A stretch of DNA of 64,000 nt from Nocardioides euryhalodurans (lineage in GTDB: Bacteria > Actinomycetota > Actinomycetes > Propionibacteriales > Nocardioidaceae): NCBI RefSeq assembly GCF_004564375.1, contig NZ_CP038267.1, forward strand, positions 3,722,501 through 3,786,500, read 5' to 3'. The first letter of the stretch is position 1. Each line of letters opens with the position of its first letter. Positions 16,164-25,295 of this stretch are shown in pieces. Both the position numbers and the translations under genes were made by a program. Under the pieces are notes generated by a model. It made no database searches, was not told where the DNA came from, and saw nothing but the letters and a program-made list of their open reading frames with translations.

Positions 16164-17264
16164 ATGTCCGCACCCGCGACCCTGCTCATGATCGGCACCC
16201 GCAAGGGACTCTGGCTCGCGACCTCCGACGAGGCGCGCCAGGACTGGGAGCTGAGCGGTCCTCACTTCCCGATGGAGGAGGTCTACTCCGTCCATCTCGA
16301 CACCCGAGGCGGCGGGCAGCGGTTGCTCGCCGGCTGTTCGTCGAGCTGGTTCGGGCCGCAGGTGCGGCGCTCCGACGACCTCGGGGCCTCGTGGCAGGAG
16401 ACCCCGAACGGCGCCATCCGGTTCCCCGAGGACACCGGCGTCTCGCTGGCCAGGGTCTGGCAGATCGTGCCCGGGGTCGAGGACGGCGTCGTGTGGGCGG
16501 GCACCGAGCCGGGCGCGATCTTCCGTTCCACCGACGGAGGCGAGACCTTCGAGCTGGTCCGGGGCCTGTGGGACCACCCCCACCGCACCGAGTGGAACGA
16601 GGGCTTCGGCGGGCAGGCCTTCCACACGATCCTCCCGCACCCCGACGACGCCGCGTCCGTCGTCGCGGCGATCTCCACCGGCGGCGTCTACCGCACGTCC
16701 GACGGGGGGACCTCCTGGGAGGCGTCCAACACCGGGGTGAAGGCCGAGTTCATGCCCGGCGAGCGGTTCTTCCCCGAGTTCGGCCAGTGCGTGCACAAGG
16801 TGGCGCGTGACCCCGTCGACGTGGACCGGCTCTTCCTCCAGAACCACGGCGGCGTCTACCGGTCCGACGACGGCGGCGCCTCGTGGCAGGACATCGCCCC
16901 GGGGCTGCCGAGCGAGTTCGGGTTCGCGATGGTGACCCATCCGCGCGAGTCGGCCACCGCCTACACCTTCCCGATCGCCGACGCAGGCAGCCGCTGGCCG
17001 GTCGACGGCCGTGCCCGGGTCTGGCGCACCTCCGACGCGGGCGACTCCTGGTCCGAGCTGGGGGCCGGCGGGCTCCCCGACGACTACTACGCAGCGGTGA
17101 TGCGGGACGCGATGTGCACCGACACCCACGACCCGGCGGGCCTCTACCTCGGGGGCCGCAACGGAGCCGTCTGGGGGTCACCCGACGAGGGGGCGAGCTG
17201 GCACGAGATCGCGTCCGGCCTGCCCGACGTCATGGTGGTGCGGGCGGCTGCCCTCACGCGCTGA
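16164..17264 (+). CDS. BNR/Asp-box repeat beta-propeller protein
   Basis: 366 aa without a signal peptide. At least five Asp-boxes (S/T-x-D-x-G-x-x-W/F) are readable: RSTDGGETF, RTSDGGTSW, RSDDGGASW, RTSDAGDSW and SPDEGASW. Such proteins fold as sialidase- or sortilin-like propellers, and many actinobacterial members have no known enzyme activity. Start ATG lies 11 nt after the exporter permease, with GAGGGAG upstream. Function unknown. Confidence 0.8.
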   Translation: MSAPATLLMIGTRKGLWLATSDEARQDWELSGPHFPMEEVYSVHLDTRGGGQRLLAGCSSSWFGPQVRRSDDLGASWQETPNGAIRFPEDTGVSLARVWQIVPGVEDGVVWAGTEPGAIFRSTDGGETFELVRGLWDHPHRTEWNEGFGGQAFHTILPHPDDAASVVAAISTGGVYRTSDGGTSWEASNTGVKAEFMPGERFFPEFGQCVHKVARDPVDVDRLFLQNHGGVYRSDDGGASWQDIAPGLPSEFGFAMVTHPRESATAYTFPIADAGSRWPVDGRARVWRTSDAGDSWSELGAGGLPDDYYAAVMRDAMCTDTHDPAGLYLGGRNGAVWGSPDEGASWHEIASGLPDVMVVRAAALTR

Positions 17265-17339
17265 GCGGACGCCGGCCCCGCACGCAAGGTTCACCGCGCC
17301 GTCACCCGGACGTCGCCCGGGTCGGCTGGGCTGGCGCGC

Positions 17340-18992
17340 ATGGATTCGACTCGGAGAACCCTGTTGCGCAGCGGCGCGCTCGCTGCCCTCGTGCCCGCCG
17401 GCGTGCTCGCCGGCACCCGTCCCACCGCGGCTGCTCCACCCCCGCGCCGGGACCCCTTCACGCTCGGTGTCGCGAGCGGTGATCCCGCCCCCGACGGCTT
17501 CGTGATCTGGACCCGGCTGGCCCCCGATCCGCTGGTGGACACCGGCCTCGGGGGCATGCCGGCCAGAGACCACCGGGTCGGGTGGCAGGTCGCCACCGAC
17601 GAGCGGTTCCGCCACGTCGTACGGGCCGGGGTGGCGACGGCCCGCCCCGCCAACGCCCACGCGGTCCACGTCGAGGTGGGCGGCCTGCGACCCGGGAGGG
17701 AGTACTTCTACCGGTTCCGTCTGGCCTCGTGGCTCTCGCCGACCGGTCGCAGCCTCACGACGCCCGGCGCAGGCGCGCCGGTCTCCTCGCTCGCGATGGC
17801 GTTCGTCTCCTGCTCGAGCTACCAGCACGGCTACTTCACCGCCTACCGACACCTGGCGGAGGAACGGCCCGACGTGATCCTGCACCTCGGCGACTACCAG
17901 TACGAAGGACCCGCCAACAACGGTCAACGCTCCCACCTCGGCGGCGAGACGGTGACACTGGCCGACTACCGCCGTCGCTACGCGCAGTACAAGACCGACC
18001 CGGACCTGCAGGCGGCCCACGGCGTCGCGCCGTGGCTGCCGGTGTGGGACGACCACGAGCTCGACAACAACTACGCCGGCGAGCTGTCGGAGAAGCCGGC
18101 CGAGCAGGGCGCCTTCCTGCAGCGGCGCGCCGACGCCTACCGCGCCTACTACGGGAACGTGCCGCTGCGACGCCGCTCGGTGCCGCGCGGGATCGACCTG
18201 CAGCTCTATCGGCGCGTCTCGTGGGGGAGCCTGGCGAGCTTCCACATGCTCGACACCCGGCAGTACCGCGACGACCAGGCCTGCGGCGACGGCTACCGGG
18301 AGTGCCCCGACGCGTTCGCGCCCGGGCGGAGCCTCCCTGGGTGGGAGCAGGAGCGGTGGCTGCTCGAGGGCTTCCGTGACTCCCGTGCCACCTGGGACGT
18401 GCTGGGGCAACAGGTCTTCTTCGGCCGCCGCGACTCCAACGCGGACCCGGCAGTCGAGCAGGTCTCGATGGATGCCTGGGACGGCTACGACGCCTCGCGA
18501 CAGCGACTGATCAACGGCATGGAGACCTCGGGTGTCCGCAACCCGGTCGTCGTGACCGGGGACGTCCACGCCCACTGGGCCTCGGAGGTCTATCGCAACC
18601 AGGACGAGCCCGACTCCGGGACCGTCGCCTCCGAGTTCGTCACGAGCTCGATCACGACCGGGGGAGACGGGTACGACAAGGCGGACGGCCAGCACCCGTG
18701 GGCGGCGTACAACCCCAACCTGCAGTTCTGGACGAACCTCCGCGGCTACGTCAGCACGACGATCACACCCTCGGAGATGACGGTCGACTACCGCTGCGTC
18801 ACCCAGGTCACCAGCCCGGGCTCGCCCGTCTTCACGCGGGCCCGCTTCGTCGTCGAGGACGCCGTGCGCGGGATGCAGCAGACCCTCGACGCCCCCCTCG
18901 TCGGCGCTGCGGGCGCCCGCCGTTCGGCCCCGTCGGACGAGCAGATCATCGAGGACACGTTGCGCGAGGAGACCGGCCGGCCCGGGGGCTAG
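17340..18992 (+). CDS. phoD: PhoD-family alkaline phosphatase, Tat-exported
   Basis: 550 aa. A twin-arginine signal (STRRTLLRSGALAAL) is followed by the PhoD N-terminal domain and the metallophosphatase core: FVSCSSYQHGYFTAYRHLAEE, ILHLGDYQYEG, VWDDHELDNNYAGE and VVVTGDVHAHWASE carry the metal ligands. PhoD enzymes hydrolyse phosphomonoesters and diesters outside the membrane with Ca and Fe. A second PhoD-like gene lies at 60040-61590; the two differ clearly in sequence and length. Confidence 0.9.
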   Translation: MDSTRRTLLRSGALAALVPAGVLAGTRPTAAAPPPRRDPFTLGVASGDPAPDGFVIWTRLAPDPLVDTGLGGMPARDHRVGWQVATDERFRHVVRAGVATARPANAHAVHVEVGGLRPGREYFYRFRLASWLSPTGRSLTTPGAGAPVSSLAMAFVSCSSYQHGYFTAYRHLAEERPDVILHLGDYQYEGPANNGQRSHLGGETVTLADYRRRYAQYKTDPDLQAAHGVAPWLPVWDDHELDNNYAGELSEKPAEQGAFLQRRADAYRAYYGNVPLRRRSVPRGIDLQLYRRVSWGSLASFHMLDTRQYRDDQACGDGYRECPDAFAPGRSLPGWEQERWLLEGFRDSRATWDVLGQQVFFGRRDSNADPAVEQVSMDAWDGYDASRQRLINGMETSGVRNPVVVTGDVHAHWASEVYRNQDEPDSGTVASEFVTSSITTGGDGYDKADGQHPWAAYNPNLQFWTNLRGYVSTTITPSEMTVDYRCVTQVTSPGSPVFTRARFVVEDAVRGMQQTLDAPLVGAAGARRSAPSDEQIIEDTLREETGRPGG

Positions 18993-19000
18993 CATGAGCC

Positions 19001-19459
19001 ATGGCCGAGTACACCGTCAGCCGCAGCGTGGTCGTCGACGCCGACGCGAGCCGCTGTCATGCGCTCGTCGACGACTTCCACGCGTGGACCGCATGGTCCC
19101 CGTGGGAGGACGTCGACCCGGCCCTCGAGCGGACGTACTCCGGACCCGACGCGGGGGTCGGTGCCCGCTACGCGTGGTCGGGCAACCGCAAGGCGGGGCG
19201 CGGCTCGATGGAGATCGTGAGCTCCACGCCGGAGCGGATCGGCGTGCAGCTGGTCTTCGAGAAGCCGTGGAAGGCCACCAACCCGGTGGAGTTTCGCTTC
19301 ACCCCGACCGGGGCCGGCACGCGGGTCACGTGGACCATGACCGGCGACAACAAGGGCGTGGCGGCGATCTTCGCCCGCGTCGTCAACACGGACAGGCTGC
19401 TGGGGAACGACTTCGACAAGGGCCTTGCCCGGCTCAAGGCCGTCGCCGAGCAGGCCTGA
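19001..19459 (+). CDS. SRPBCC (START-like) family protein
   Basis: 152 aa, polyketide cyclase/dehydrase or AHSA1-like helix-grip fold: AEYTVSRSVVVDADASRCHALVDDF, then WSPWEDVDPALERTYSGPDAGVG and FRFTPTGAGTRVTWTMTG. Family members bind hydrophobic ligands; no function is assigned. The ATG lies 5 nt after TAGCAT (18990-18995), suggesting a leaderless mRNA whose -10 overlaps the phoD stop codon. Confidence 0.8.
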   Translation: MAEYTVSRSVVVDADASRCHALVDDFHAWTAWSPWEDVDPALERTYSGPDAGVGARYAWSGNRKAGRGSMEIVSSTPERIGVQLVFEKPWKATNPVEFRFTPTGAGTRVTWTMTGDNKGVAAIFARVVNTDRLLGNDFDKGLARLKAVAEQA

Positions 19460-19522
19460 CCCTCCGGCCGGGGCCGGGAGCGGACGCGTGAGACGGCACG
19501 TGCCCCGCGTCACCTCGCCGAC

Positions 19523-19528
19523 TAACCT
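19523..19528 (+). promoter_or_regulatory. -10 box for a leaderless ilvD mRNA
   Basis: TAACCT with exactly 6 nt to the ATG at 19535. No ribosome site lies between them, so the mRNA probably starts at or next to the start codon. Confidence 0.5.
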
Positions 19529-19534
19529 CGCGGC

Positions 19535-21217
19535 ATGACGCAGAGCCCGGACATCAAGCCCCGTTCTCGCGACGTCACCGACGGCCTGGAGAGGGCCGCC
19601 GCCCGCGGGATGCTCCGCGCGGTCGGCATGGGTGACGGGGACTGGGAGAAGCCCCAGATCGGTGTGGCCTCGAGCTGGAACGAGATCACCCCGTGCAACC
19701 TCTCGCTGCAGCGGCTGGCCCAGTCGGTCAAGCACGGCGTGCACGCCGCGGGCGGCTACCCGCTCGAGTTCGGCACCATCTCGGTCTCCGACGGCATCTC
19801 CATGGGCCACGAGGGGATGCACTTCTCGCTGGTCTCGCGCGAGGTGATCGCCGACTCGGTCGAGACCGTGATGATGGCCGAGCGGCTCGACGGCTCGGTG
19901 CTGCTCGCCGGCTGCGACAAGTCCCTGCCCGGGATGATGATGGCGGCGGCTCGCCTCGACCTGTCCAGCGTCTTCCTGTACGCCGGATCGATCATGCCCG
20001 GCCAGGTCGACGGCGAGGACGTGACGATCATCGACGCTTTCGAGGCGGTCGGCGCCTGCCTCGCCGGCAAGATCACAGCTGCGGAGGTCGACCGCGTCGA
20101 GCGGGCGATCTGCCCCGGCGAGGGTGCCTGCGGCGGCATGTACACCGCCAACACCATGGCGGCGGTCGCCGAGGCGATCGGCATGAGCCTCCCCGGGAGC
20201 GCCGCCCCGCCGGCCGTCGACCGGCGCCGCGACGGCTTCGCCCACCGCTCCGGCGAGGCCGTGGTGAACCTGCTCCGCCAGGGGATCACCGCTCGCCAGA
20301 TCATGACCCGCGAGGCGTTCGAGAACGCGATCACCGTCGTGATGGCGCTCGGCGGCTCCACCAACGCCGTGCTCCACCTGCTCGCGATGGCCCGCGAGGC
20401 GGAGGTGCCGCTCACCATCGACGACTTCAACCGGGTCGGCGACAAGGTGCCCCACCTCGGCGACCTGAAGCCCTTCGGCAAGTACGTCATGTACGACGTC
20501 GACAAGGTCGGCGGCATCCCCGTCGTGATGCGGGCCCTGCTCGAGGAGGGCCTCCTCCACGGGGACACCCTCACCGTCACCGGCAGGACGATGCGCGAGA
20601 ACCTCGACGACATCGCCCCGCCGCCCCTCGACGGCGACGTGATCCGCAAGTTCTCCGAGCCGATCCACGCCACCGGCGGCCTGACCATCCTCAAGGGCAC
20701 GCTCGCCCCCGAGGGCGCGGTCGTGAAGTCGGCCGGCTTCGACGAGTCGGTCTTCGAGGGCACCGCGCGCGTCTTCGACGGCGAGCGGAAGGCCATGGAC
20801 GCCCTCACCGACGGCCAGATCGGTGCCGGCGACGTCGTCGTCATCCGCTACGAGGGTCCCAAGGGCGGCCCCGGCATGCGCGAGATGCTTGCGATCACCG
20901 GCGCCATCAAGGGCGCGGGCCTGGGCAAGGACGTGCTGCTGCTGACCGACGGCCGGTTCTCGGGCGGTACGACGGGCCTGTGCGTCGGCCACGTGGCACC
21001 CGAGGCGGTCGACGGCGGCCCGATCGCCTTCGTCCGTGACGGGGACCCGATCCGCCTCGACGTCGCGGGCCGGTCGCTGGAGCTGCTCGTCGACGAGGCC
21101 GAGCTCGAGCAGCGCAGGATCGGGTGGGAGCCCAACCCGCCCAAGTACACCCGCGGGGTCCTGGGCAAGTACGCCAAGGTCGTCCAGTCGGCGGCGCACG
21201 GCGCCGTCTGCGGCTGA
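19535..21217 (+). CDS. ilvD: Dihydroxy-acid dehydratase
   Basis: 560 aa, usual family length. Fe-S cluster cysteines are in [15 protein letters not shown] and [15 protein letters not shown]; the C-terminal [21 protein letters not shown] motif is also intact. It converts dihydroxy-isovalerate and dihydroxy-methylvalerate to the keto acids, the third common step of valine and isoleucine synthesis, acting after IlvBN and IlvC encoded about 6 kb downstream. Probably leaderless (TAACCT, 6-nt gap). A 12-bp terminator hairpin follows. Confidence 0.95.
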   Translation: MTQSPDIKPRSRDVTDGLERAAARGMLRAVGMGDGDWEKPQIGVASSWNEITPCNLSLQRLAQSVKHGVHAAGGYPLEFGTISVSDGISMGHEGMHFSLVSREVIADSVETVMMAERLDGSVLLAGCDKSLPGMMMAAARLDLSSVFLYAGSIMPGQVDGEDVTIIDAFEAVGACLAGKITAAEVDRVERAICPGEGACGGMYTANTMAAVAEAIGMSLPGSAAPPAVDRRRDGFAHRSGEAVVNLLRQGITARQIMTREAFENAITVVMALGGSTNAVLHLLAMAREAEVPLTIDDFNRVGDKVPHLGDLKPFGKYVMYDVDKVGGIPVVMRALLEEGLLHGDTLTVTGRTMRENLDDIAPPPLDGDVIRKFSEPIHATGGLTILKGTLAPEGAVVKSAGFDESVFEGTARVFDGERKAMDALTDGQIGAGDVVVIRYEGPKGGPGMREMLAITGAIKGAGLGKDVLLLTDGRFSGGTTGLCVGHVAPEAVDGGPIAFVRDGDPIRLDVAGRSLELLVDEAELEQRRIGWEPNPPKYTRGVLGKYAKVVQSAAHGAVCG

Positions 21218-21235
21218 CCGCTCCCGGGACGTCGC

Positions 21236-21265
21236 GGTGCCCGGGTGTCGAGGCACCCGGGCACC
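21236..21265. terminator. Bidirectional terminator hairpin after ilvD
   Basis: GGTGCCCGGGTG (21236-21247) and CACCCGGGCACC (21254-21265) form a perfect 12-bp stem with a 6-nt loop between ilvD and the convergent secreted-protein gene. No U-tract follows, as is common in actinobacteria. Confidence 0.65.
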
Positions 21266-21285
21266 ACGCGTGCGTCAGCGGAGGG

Positions 21286-21930
21286 TCACAGACCCAGCCC
21301 GAGCCGCCCCAGGATCTGGTTGAGCAGGTTGGTGATCCGGCCCAGCAGGCCGTTGAGCCCGCCGTCGAGCAGGCCGGCGACCGCGCACAGCAGGTTGCCG
21401 AGCAGGTTGCCGGCGCCCGACTGCGCGACGATGTCGAGCACGATCCGGTTGAGGTTCACCTGCAGACCCAGCAGGTCGAGGTCGAGCGGGCCGAGCCGCA
21501 GGTTGAGGACGTCGCACGCCGGCGGTGCCTGCAGTGCCCGGGCAGCGGCACCGGTCCGGATCGGCGTCCCGTTGATCGAGCGCACGCGGACGGTCCGCAC
21601 CACGCCGAAGGTTCGGGTGGACTCGTCGGCGTTGTGCACGACGCCCTGGACGAGCCCGCGGACGAAGACCTTGCCGTTGCGCTTGGAGAACTTCAGCGGT
21701 ACGAACTCGCCCGTGACGCTGCGTCCGTTGGCGGTGGTGCCGCGGATCGTCGAGCTGAGCTCCCCCAGGTTGTTCTGTGCGACGGTGCCGGCCGCTGCGG
21801 TCGCGGTGCGGCTCGACGCGGGTGCGCTGGTGGCGGGTCCTCCCCAGGCCAGGGCGGCGACCGCGGTCACGACCAGGGCGACCATGAGTGCGACGGGTCC
21901 GCCGACGTACCGGTTTCTGAGACTTGCCAT
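21286..21930 (-). CDS. Secreted hypothetical protein with Leu/Gly/Asn-rich C-terminus
   Basis: 214 aa. Signal peptide (VALMVALVVTAVAALAWGGPATSA, cleavage near residue 36) followed by a middle part with beta-like strands (about 45-130) and a distinctive hydrophobic C-terminus: LNLRLGPLDLDLLGL, then GNLLGNLLCAVAGLLDGGLNGLL and repeated LL/NQIL units. Two cysteines (about 138 and 182) could form a disulphide. I recall this C-terminal pattern in other secreted actinobacterial proteins of unknown function. A good ribosome site (GGAGGGGAGA) precedes the ATG. Confidence 0.7.
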   Translation of the reverse strand: MASLRNRYVGGPVALMVALVVTAVAALAWGGPATSAPASSRTATAAAGTVAQNNLGELSSTIRGTTANGRSVTGEFVPLKFSKRNGKVFVRGLVQGVVHNADESTRTFGVVRTVRVRSINGTPIRTGAAARALQAPPACDVLNLRLGPLDLDLLGLQVNLNRIVLDIVAQSGAGNLLGNLLCAVAGLLDGGLNGLLGRITNLLNQILGRLGLGL

Positions 21931-22078
21931 GTGTCTGTCTCCCCTCCGAGAGCCGGACCAGGTCCGGCAGGGCCGCGAAGCTCACGGCCCGCTCGTGACG
22001 TTGGCACTCTTCCGCCACAGGTCGCTCACCCCAACGGGTGTGACTGCCGGGTAGGCCCGCATGCGGTAGACACGTCCC

Positions 22079-23284
22079 GTGGACCCCGCCTCGCTCGACG
22101 CCGCTGACCCCCTCGCGTCCTACCGCGACCGCTTCGTCGGCGCCGACAGCGACCTCGTCTACTTCGACGGGAACTCGCTCGGCCGGCCGCTGGCCGCCAC
22201 GCGTGACACGCTCGCCGGCTTCGTCGGAGGACCGTGGGGCGAGCGGCTGATCCGCGGCTGGGACGAGGAGTGGTTCGACCTTCCGCTGACGGTCGGGGAC
22301 GACCTCGGACGCCTCGTGCTCGGCGCGGCCCCCGGTCAGGTGGCCGTCGGCGACTCGACGACGGTGCTGCTCTACAAGGCGATGCGCGCCGCGGTCGCGG
22401 CGCGGCCCGGGCGTACCGAGATCGTGCTCGACCGGGACAACTTCCCGACCGACCGCTACGTCGCCGACGGCGTGGCCCGAGAGTGCGGGCTGACGCTGCG
22501 GTGGATCGACGTCGACCCCGCCGCCGGCGTCACCGCCGACCAGGTCGCCGAGGTCGTGGGGGAGCAGACCGCGCTCGTCACGCTCAGCCACGTCGCCTAC
22601 CGGTCGGCGTGGATCGCCGACGCCCCCGCCATCACCCGCATCGCCCACGCCGCCGGCGCGCTCGTGCTCTGGGACCTCTCCCACTCCGGTGGGTCGGTGC
22701 CGCTCGAGCTCGACGCCTGGGGCGCCGACCTCGCGGTCGGCTGCACCTACAAGTACCTCAACGGCGGCCCCGGCGCCCCGGCGTACGTCTACGTCGCGGA
22801 GCGGCACCTCGACACCCTCACCCAGCCGATCCAGGGGTGGATGGGGGCGGCCGACCCGTTCCTCATGGGGCCGACGTACACCCCGACGGACGGGGTACGG
22901 CGCTTCCTGTCCGGCACCCCGCCGGTCCTGGGCATGCTGCCGCTGCGCGACATGCTCACCCTGCTCGACGAGGTGGGGATCCAGGCCGTCCGCGACAAGT
23001 CGGTCGGCCTCACGTCGTACGCCATCGACCTCGCCGACCAGGAGCTCGCTCCCCTCGGTGTCGGCGTCGCCTCGCCCCGCGACCCGGGGCGCCGCGGCGG
23101 CCACGTCACCCTCACGCACCCGGCGATGCGCGAGGTGGTCGCGGCGCTGTGGCAGCAGGACGTGATCCCGGACTACCGCGACCCCGGTGGCCTGCGCGTC
23201 GGGCTCTCGCCCCTCTCCACGTCGTACGCCGAGGTCGAATGCGGTGTGCACGCCGTGCGGCAGGCGCTGGACGAGGTCAGCTGA
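22079..23284 (+). CDS. kynU: Kynureninase
   Basis: 401 aa PLP enzyme. Motifs are FDGNSLGRPL near the N-terminus, LSHVAYRSAW, LWDLSHSGGSVPLEL and GCTYKYLNGGPGAPA, which holds the PLP lysine. It cleaves kynurenine or 3-hydroxykynurenine to anthranilate or hydroxyanthranilate plus alanine. No kynA or kynB neighbour is visible here, so the rest of the pathway must lie elsewhere. GTG start, 6 nt after a TAGACA box; the 3' end overlaps the convergent membrane gene by 8 nt. Confidence 0.92.
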   Translation: MDPASLDAADPLASYRDRFVGADSDLVYFDGNSLGRPLAATRDTLAGFVGGPWGERLIRGWDEEWFDLPLTVGDDLGRLVLGAAPGQVAVGDSTTVLLYKAMRAAVAARPGRTEIVLDRDNFPTDRYVADGVARECGLTLRWIDVDPAAGVTADQVAEVVGEQTALVTLSHVAYRSAWIADAPAITRIAHAAGALVLWDLSHSGGSVPLELDAWGADLAVGCTYKYLNGGPGAPAYVYVAERHLDTLTQPIQGWMGAADPFLMGPTYTPTDGVRRFLSGTPPVLGMLPLRDMLTLLDEVGIQAVRDKSVGLTSYAIDLADQELAPLGVGVASPRDPGRRGGHVTLTHPAMREVVAALWQQDVIPDYRDPGGLRVGLSPLSTSYAEVECGVHAVRQALDEVS

Positions 23285-24257
23285 CCGCAGTCCGGTGGCG
23301 CAGGTGTCCGCGGACCGCCTCACCGATGCCGAGCGCGGCCACCACCAGCGCGGTGACCAGCACGATGGTGTCGGCCGCGGCCGGCGCCGAGCCTCCGGGA
23401 TCGAGCGCGGGGTTGACCACGGTCTGTGTGGTGAGCAGGAGGACCAGGTACGCCGCGGTGACGACGTCGAGCGCCACCGCCGAGAGCGTGACCCCGGTCG
23501 TCCAGTCGCCTGCGCGATACTTCACGACCTCGACTGCCGCGGTGGCGAGGAGCAGGGCCACGAACCCCCAGAGCCAGCCGGACGACCACAGCGCGGGGTC
23601 GAGCAGGGGAACCCGGTCGCCGTTGTCGTCCACGACCGGGGAGTGGACGTGCTGCCACGGCAGCCACGCCAGGACGATCGTGACGAAGCCCAGCCCGGCG
23701 ATGAGCTCCTTGAGCCCGAGCGCCCGCGCCCGGGGCAGCTCGGGCAACCGGTCGAGCGTCCACCCCTCCTCCGTGGCCATGGGGGACCGGGTACCGGTGT
23801 GCTCCATGATCCAGAACACCAGCGTCACCCAGAACGCGACGTGGACGACCACGGTGAAGCCGGTCCACAGGGAGCCCAGGATGGCCTCGGGGTAGGGGTC
23901 CCCGGCCCAGATCCGCGCCACCAGCGTGGCGAGGGCGGTCACCGGGGCCCCGACCGCGGAGATCACGAGCACCAGCGTCCGCCAGGTGTCGAAGTTCTCC
24001 GGGCCGACGAGGTAGCGCGGGGCCGTGGCGTAGCCGCGCGCCAGCACGATCGGGTCGCCGAGGTCGAGGAGCACCTCACGGACCACGGCGTCGCGTGCGG
24101 CGTCCGGGTCGCGGTCGAGCCGGTCCTCCACGGAGTCGAGGATGCTGGCCCGCAGCTCGGCTGCGACGTCGTCGCGCTGGTCGGCCGGGAGCCGGGAGGC
24201 CACGGCGACGGCGTACCGCTCGACGAGCGGGTCGCTGAGGGTCTGGTGGTGGGTCAT
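23277..24257 (-). CDS. HAAS-domain membrane protein (PadR partner)
   Basis: 326 aa. The N-terminal 75 residues (VERYAVAVASRLPADQRDDVAAEL, then LGDPIVLARGYATAPRYLVGPENFDTW) match the HAAS/permease-prefix domain found beside PadR regulators. About six membrane segments follow. The ATG overlaps the stop of the padR gene (ATGA), so both are in one operon under the 25-bp palindrome upstream. Exact function unknown; in characterised systems such pairs link envelope signals to PadR control. Confidence 0.78.
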   Translation of the reverse strand: MTHHQTLSDPLVERYAVAVASRLPADQRDDVAAELRASILDSVEDRLDRDPDAARDAVVREVLLDLGDPIVLARGYATAPRYLVGPENFDTWRTLVLVISAVGAPVTALATLVARIWAGDPYPEAILGSLWTGFTVVVHVAFWVTLVFWIMEHTGTRSPMATEEGWTLDRLPELPRARALGLKELIAGLGFVTIVLAWLPWQHVHSPVVDDNGDRVPLLDPALWSSGWLWGFVALLLATAAVEVVKYRAGDWTTGVTLSAVALDVVTAAYLVLLLTTQTVVNPALDPGGSAPAAADTIVLVTALVVAALGIGEAVRGHLRHRTAVS

Positions 24258-24592
24258 CGGTCGGTTCCTTCCAGGGCGGTACGGACGCGGTGGTCGAGGT
24301 CGGACCACTCCTGCGCCAGCGCGGCGCGGGCGGAGCTGCCCTGCTCGGTGAGCACGTAGAACTTGCGGGGCCGGGACTCCTCGGTGTTCCACTCGCTGCT
24401 GAGGAGGCCCTGCTTCTCCAAGCGACGGAGCAGGGGGTAGAGCGTGTTGGCGTCGACCTCGAAGCCGGCCTGCTCGAGCGTGCTCAGCAACGCGTAGCCG
24501 TAGCGAGGCTCGCCGAGCACGCACAGGCACGCGAGCACCACGGTGCCGCGGCGCAGCTCGGCAACGTGGGTGGCGATGAGGGCTTCGTCCAT
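24254..24592 (-). CDS. PadR-family transcriptional regulator
   Basis: 112 aa from the ATG at 24592. The winged helix is clear: AELRRGTVVLACLCVLGEPRYGYALLSTLEQAGFEVDANTLYPLLRRLEKQGLLSS (about residues 10-65), ending with YVLTEQGSSARA. A GTG at 24616 is in frame but lies inside the palindromic operator; the minus-strand -10 TATTGT (24600-24605) sits 7 nt before the ATG, which supports the shorter, leaderless form. It probably represses itself and the membrane gene. Confidence 0.85.
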   Translation of the reverse strand: MDEALIATHVAELRRGTVVLACLCVLGEPRYGYALLSTLEQAGFEVDANTLYPLLRRLEKQGLLSSEWNTEESRPRKFYVLTEQGSSARAALAQEWSDLDHRVRTALEGTDR

Positions 24593-24600
24593 GCCGCGAA

Positions 24601-24625
24601 CAATAGTGTGTGTCACACACTATTG
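24601..24625. promoter_or_regulatory. 25-bp perfect palindrome, probable PadR operator
   Basis: Arms CAATAGTGTGTG and CACACACTATTG are exact reverse complements around a single T. The left arm overlaps the -10 TATTGT of padR on the minus strand. It is AT-richer than its surroundings and lies 9 nt upstream of the padR start. Autorepression by PadR is the simplest reading; the divergent VOC gene starts 55 nt away and could share it. Confidence 0.75.
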
Positions 24626-24680
24626 CAACGGTCGGGTGGTCACGTCGTGAGCGTGCGCCGGACGTGCCACGCTGGTCGAC

Positions 24681-25100
24681 ATGGAGCAGCGTGTCTCGTT
24701 CATCACCCTCGCGGTCGCCGACCACGCGGCCACGCGGCGGTTCTACGTCGACGGTCTCGGCTGGACGCCCGCCCTCGAGGAGGAAGGGGAGGTGCTGATG
24801 TTCGAGGTCGCCGACAAGGTCGTGCTGTCGTTGTGGGCGGAGTCCGGCTTCGAGGACGAGGTGGGCCCGCTCAGGCGCGGGAGCGGCCTGGCGCCGATCA
24901 CCCTCGCCCACAACGTCGGCACCCCGGAGCAGGTCGACGCCGTCCTCGCCGAGGCACGGCGGGCCGGGTCCCCCGAGGTCGCGCCCGCGGTCGCCCGCGA
25001 GTGGGGCGGTTACACCGGCTACTTCGCCGACCCCGACGGCTTCCGCTGGGAGGTCGCCCACAACCCTGGCCCGATCGGCCGCAGCGTCCTCCCGGGCTGA
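24681..25100 (+). CDS. VOC-family (glyoxalase/bleomycin resistance-like) protein
   Basis: 139 aa with two beta-alpha-beta-beta-beta modules: FITLAVADHAATRRFYVDGLGW at the start and GGYTGYFADPDGFRWEVAHNP at the end. Catalytic function is not predictable from this family; small-molecule binding, isomerase or dioxygenase-like roles occur. Divergent from padR. CACGCT with a 7-nt gap precedes the ATG and no ribosome site is visible. Confidence 0.82.
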   Translation: MEQRVSFITLAVADHAATRRFYVDGLGWTPALEEEGEVLMFEVADKVVLSLWAESGFEDEVGPLRRGSGLAPITLAHNVGTPEQVDAVLAEARRAGSPEVAPAVAREWGGYTGYFADPDGFRWEVAHNPGPIGRSVLPG

Positions 25101-25185
25101 GGCCGATCCTGACAACATGTGGGACCGTCATCCCACGATTCAAGACGCATGGGAGACTCGGGTGACGGGCCGACGAGCCGGGGCG

Positions 25186-25191
25186 TAGCCT
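25186..25191 (+). promoter_or_regulatory. -10 box of the ilvBNC leader
   Basis: TAGCCT ends 7 nt before the ATG of the ilvB leader peptide, so the transcript probably begins at or just before that codon. Confidence 0.5.
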
Positions 25192-25198
25192 GACGCGC

Positions 25199-25240
25199 AT
25201 GCCGCAGCAGCTTCTTGTACGCACCGGACGCGCCGACTGA
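25199..25240 (+). CDS. ilvB leader peptide (attenuator)
   Basis: 13 codons, [13 protein letters not shown], then TGA. The regulatory codons are CTT CTT GTA, Leu-Leu-Val in forms rare for this GC-rich genome, which would sharpen sensitivity to charged tRNA levels. It has no ribosome site and is probably leaderless. A strong terminator follows 24 nt later, upstream of ilvB. This matches ribosome-mediated attenuation as known for ilvBNC in actinobacteria. Confidence 0.75.
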   Translation: MPQQLLVRTGRAD

Positions 25241-25263
25241 TCGCCCTGATCACCGACGCGTCA

Positions 25264-25295
25264 CCCCTCGTTGCCTCGCAACCGAGGGGTTTTTT
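25264..25295 (+). terminator. ilvBNC attenuator terminator
   Basis: CCCCTC (25264-25269) pairs with GAGGGG (25284-25289), and inside it GTTGC (25270-25274) pairs with GCAAC (25278-25282) around the loop CTC, with one bulged C. Six T residues (25290-25295) follow directly. It lies between the leader peptide and ilvB. An upstream stem (TGATC/GATCA, 25238-25252) contains the leader stop codon; I could not identify the antiterminator by eye. Confidence 0.85.

Noticed and set aside
24593..24616. Extended padR start at GTG 24616
   Set aside because: Lies within the palindromic operator and on top of the -10 box; the ATG at 24592 fits both the promoter and the family length.
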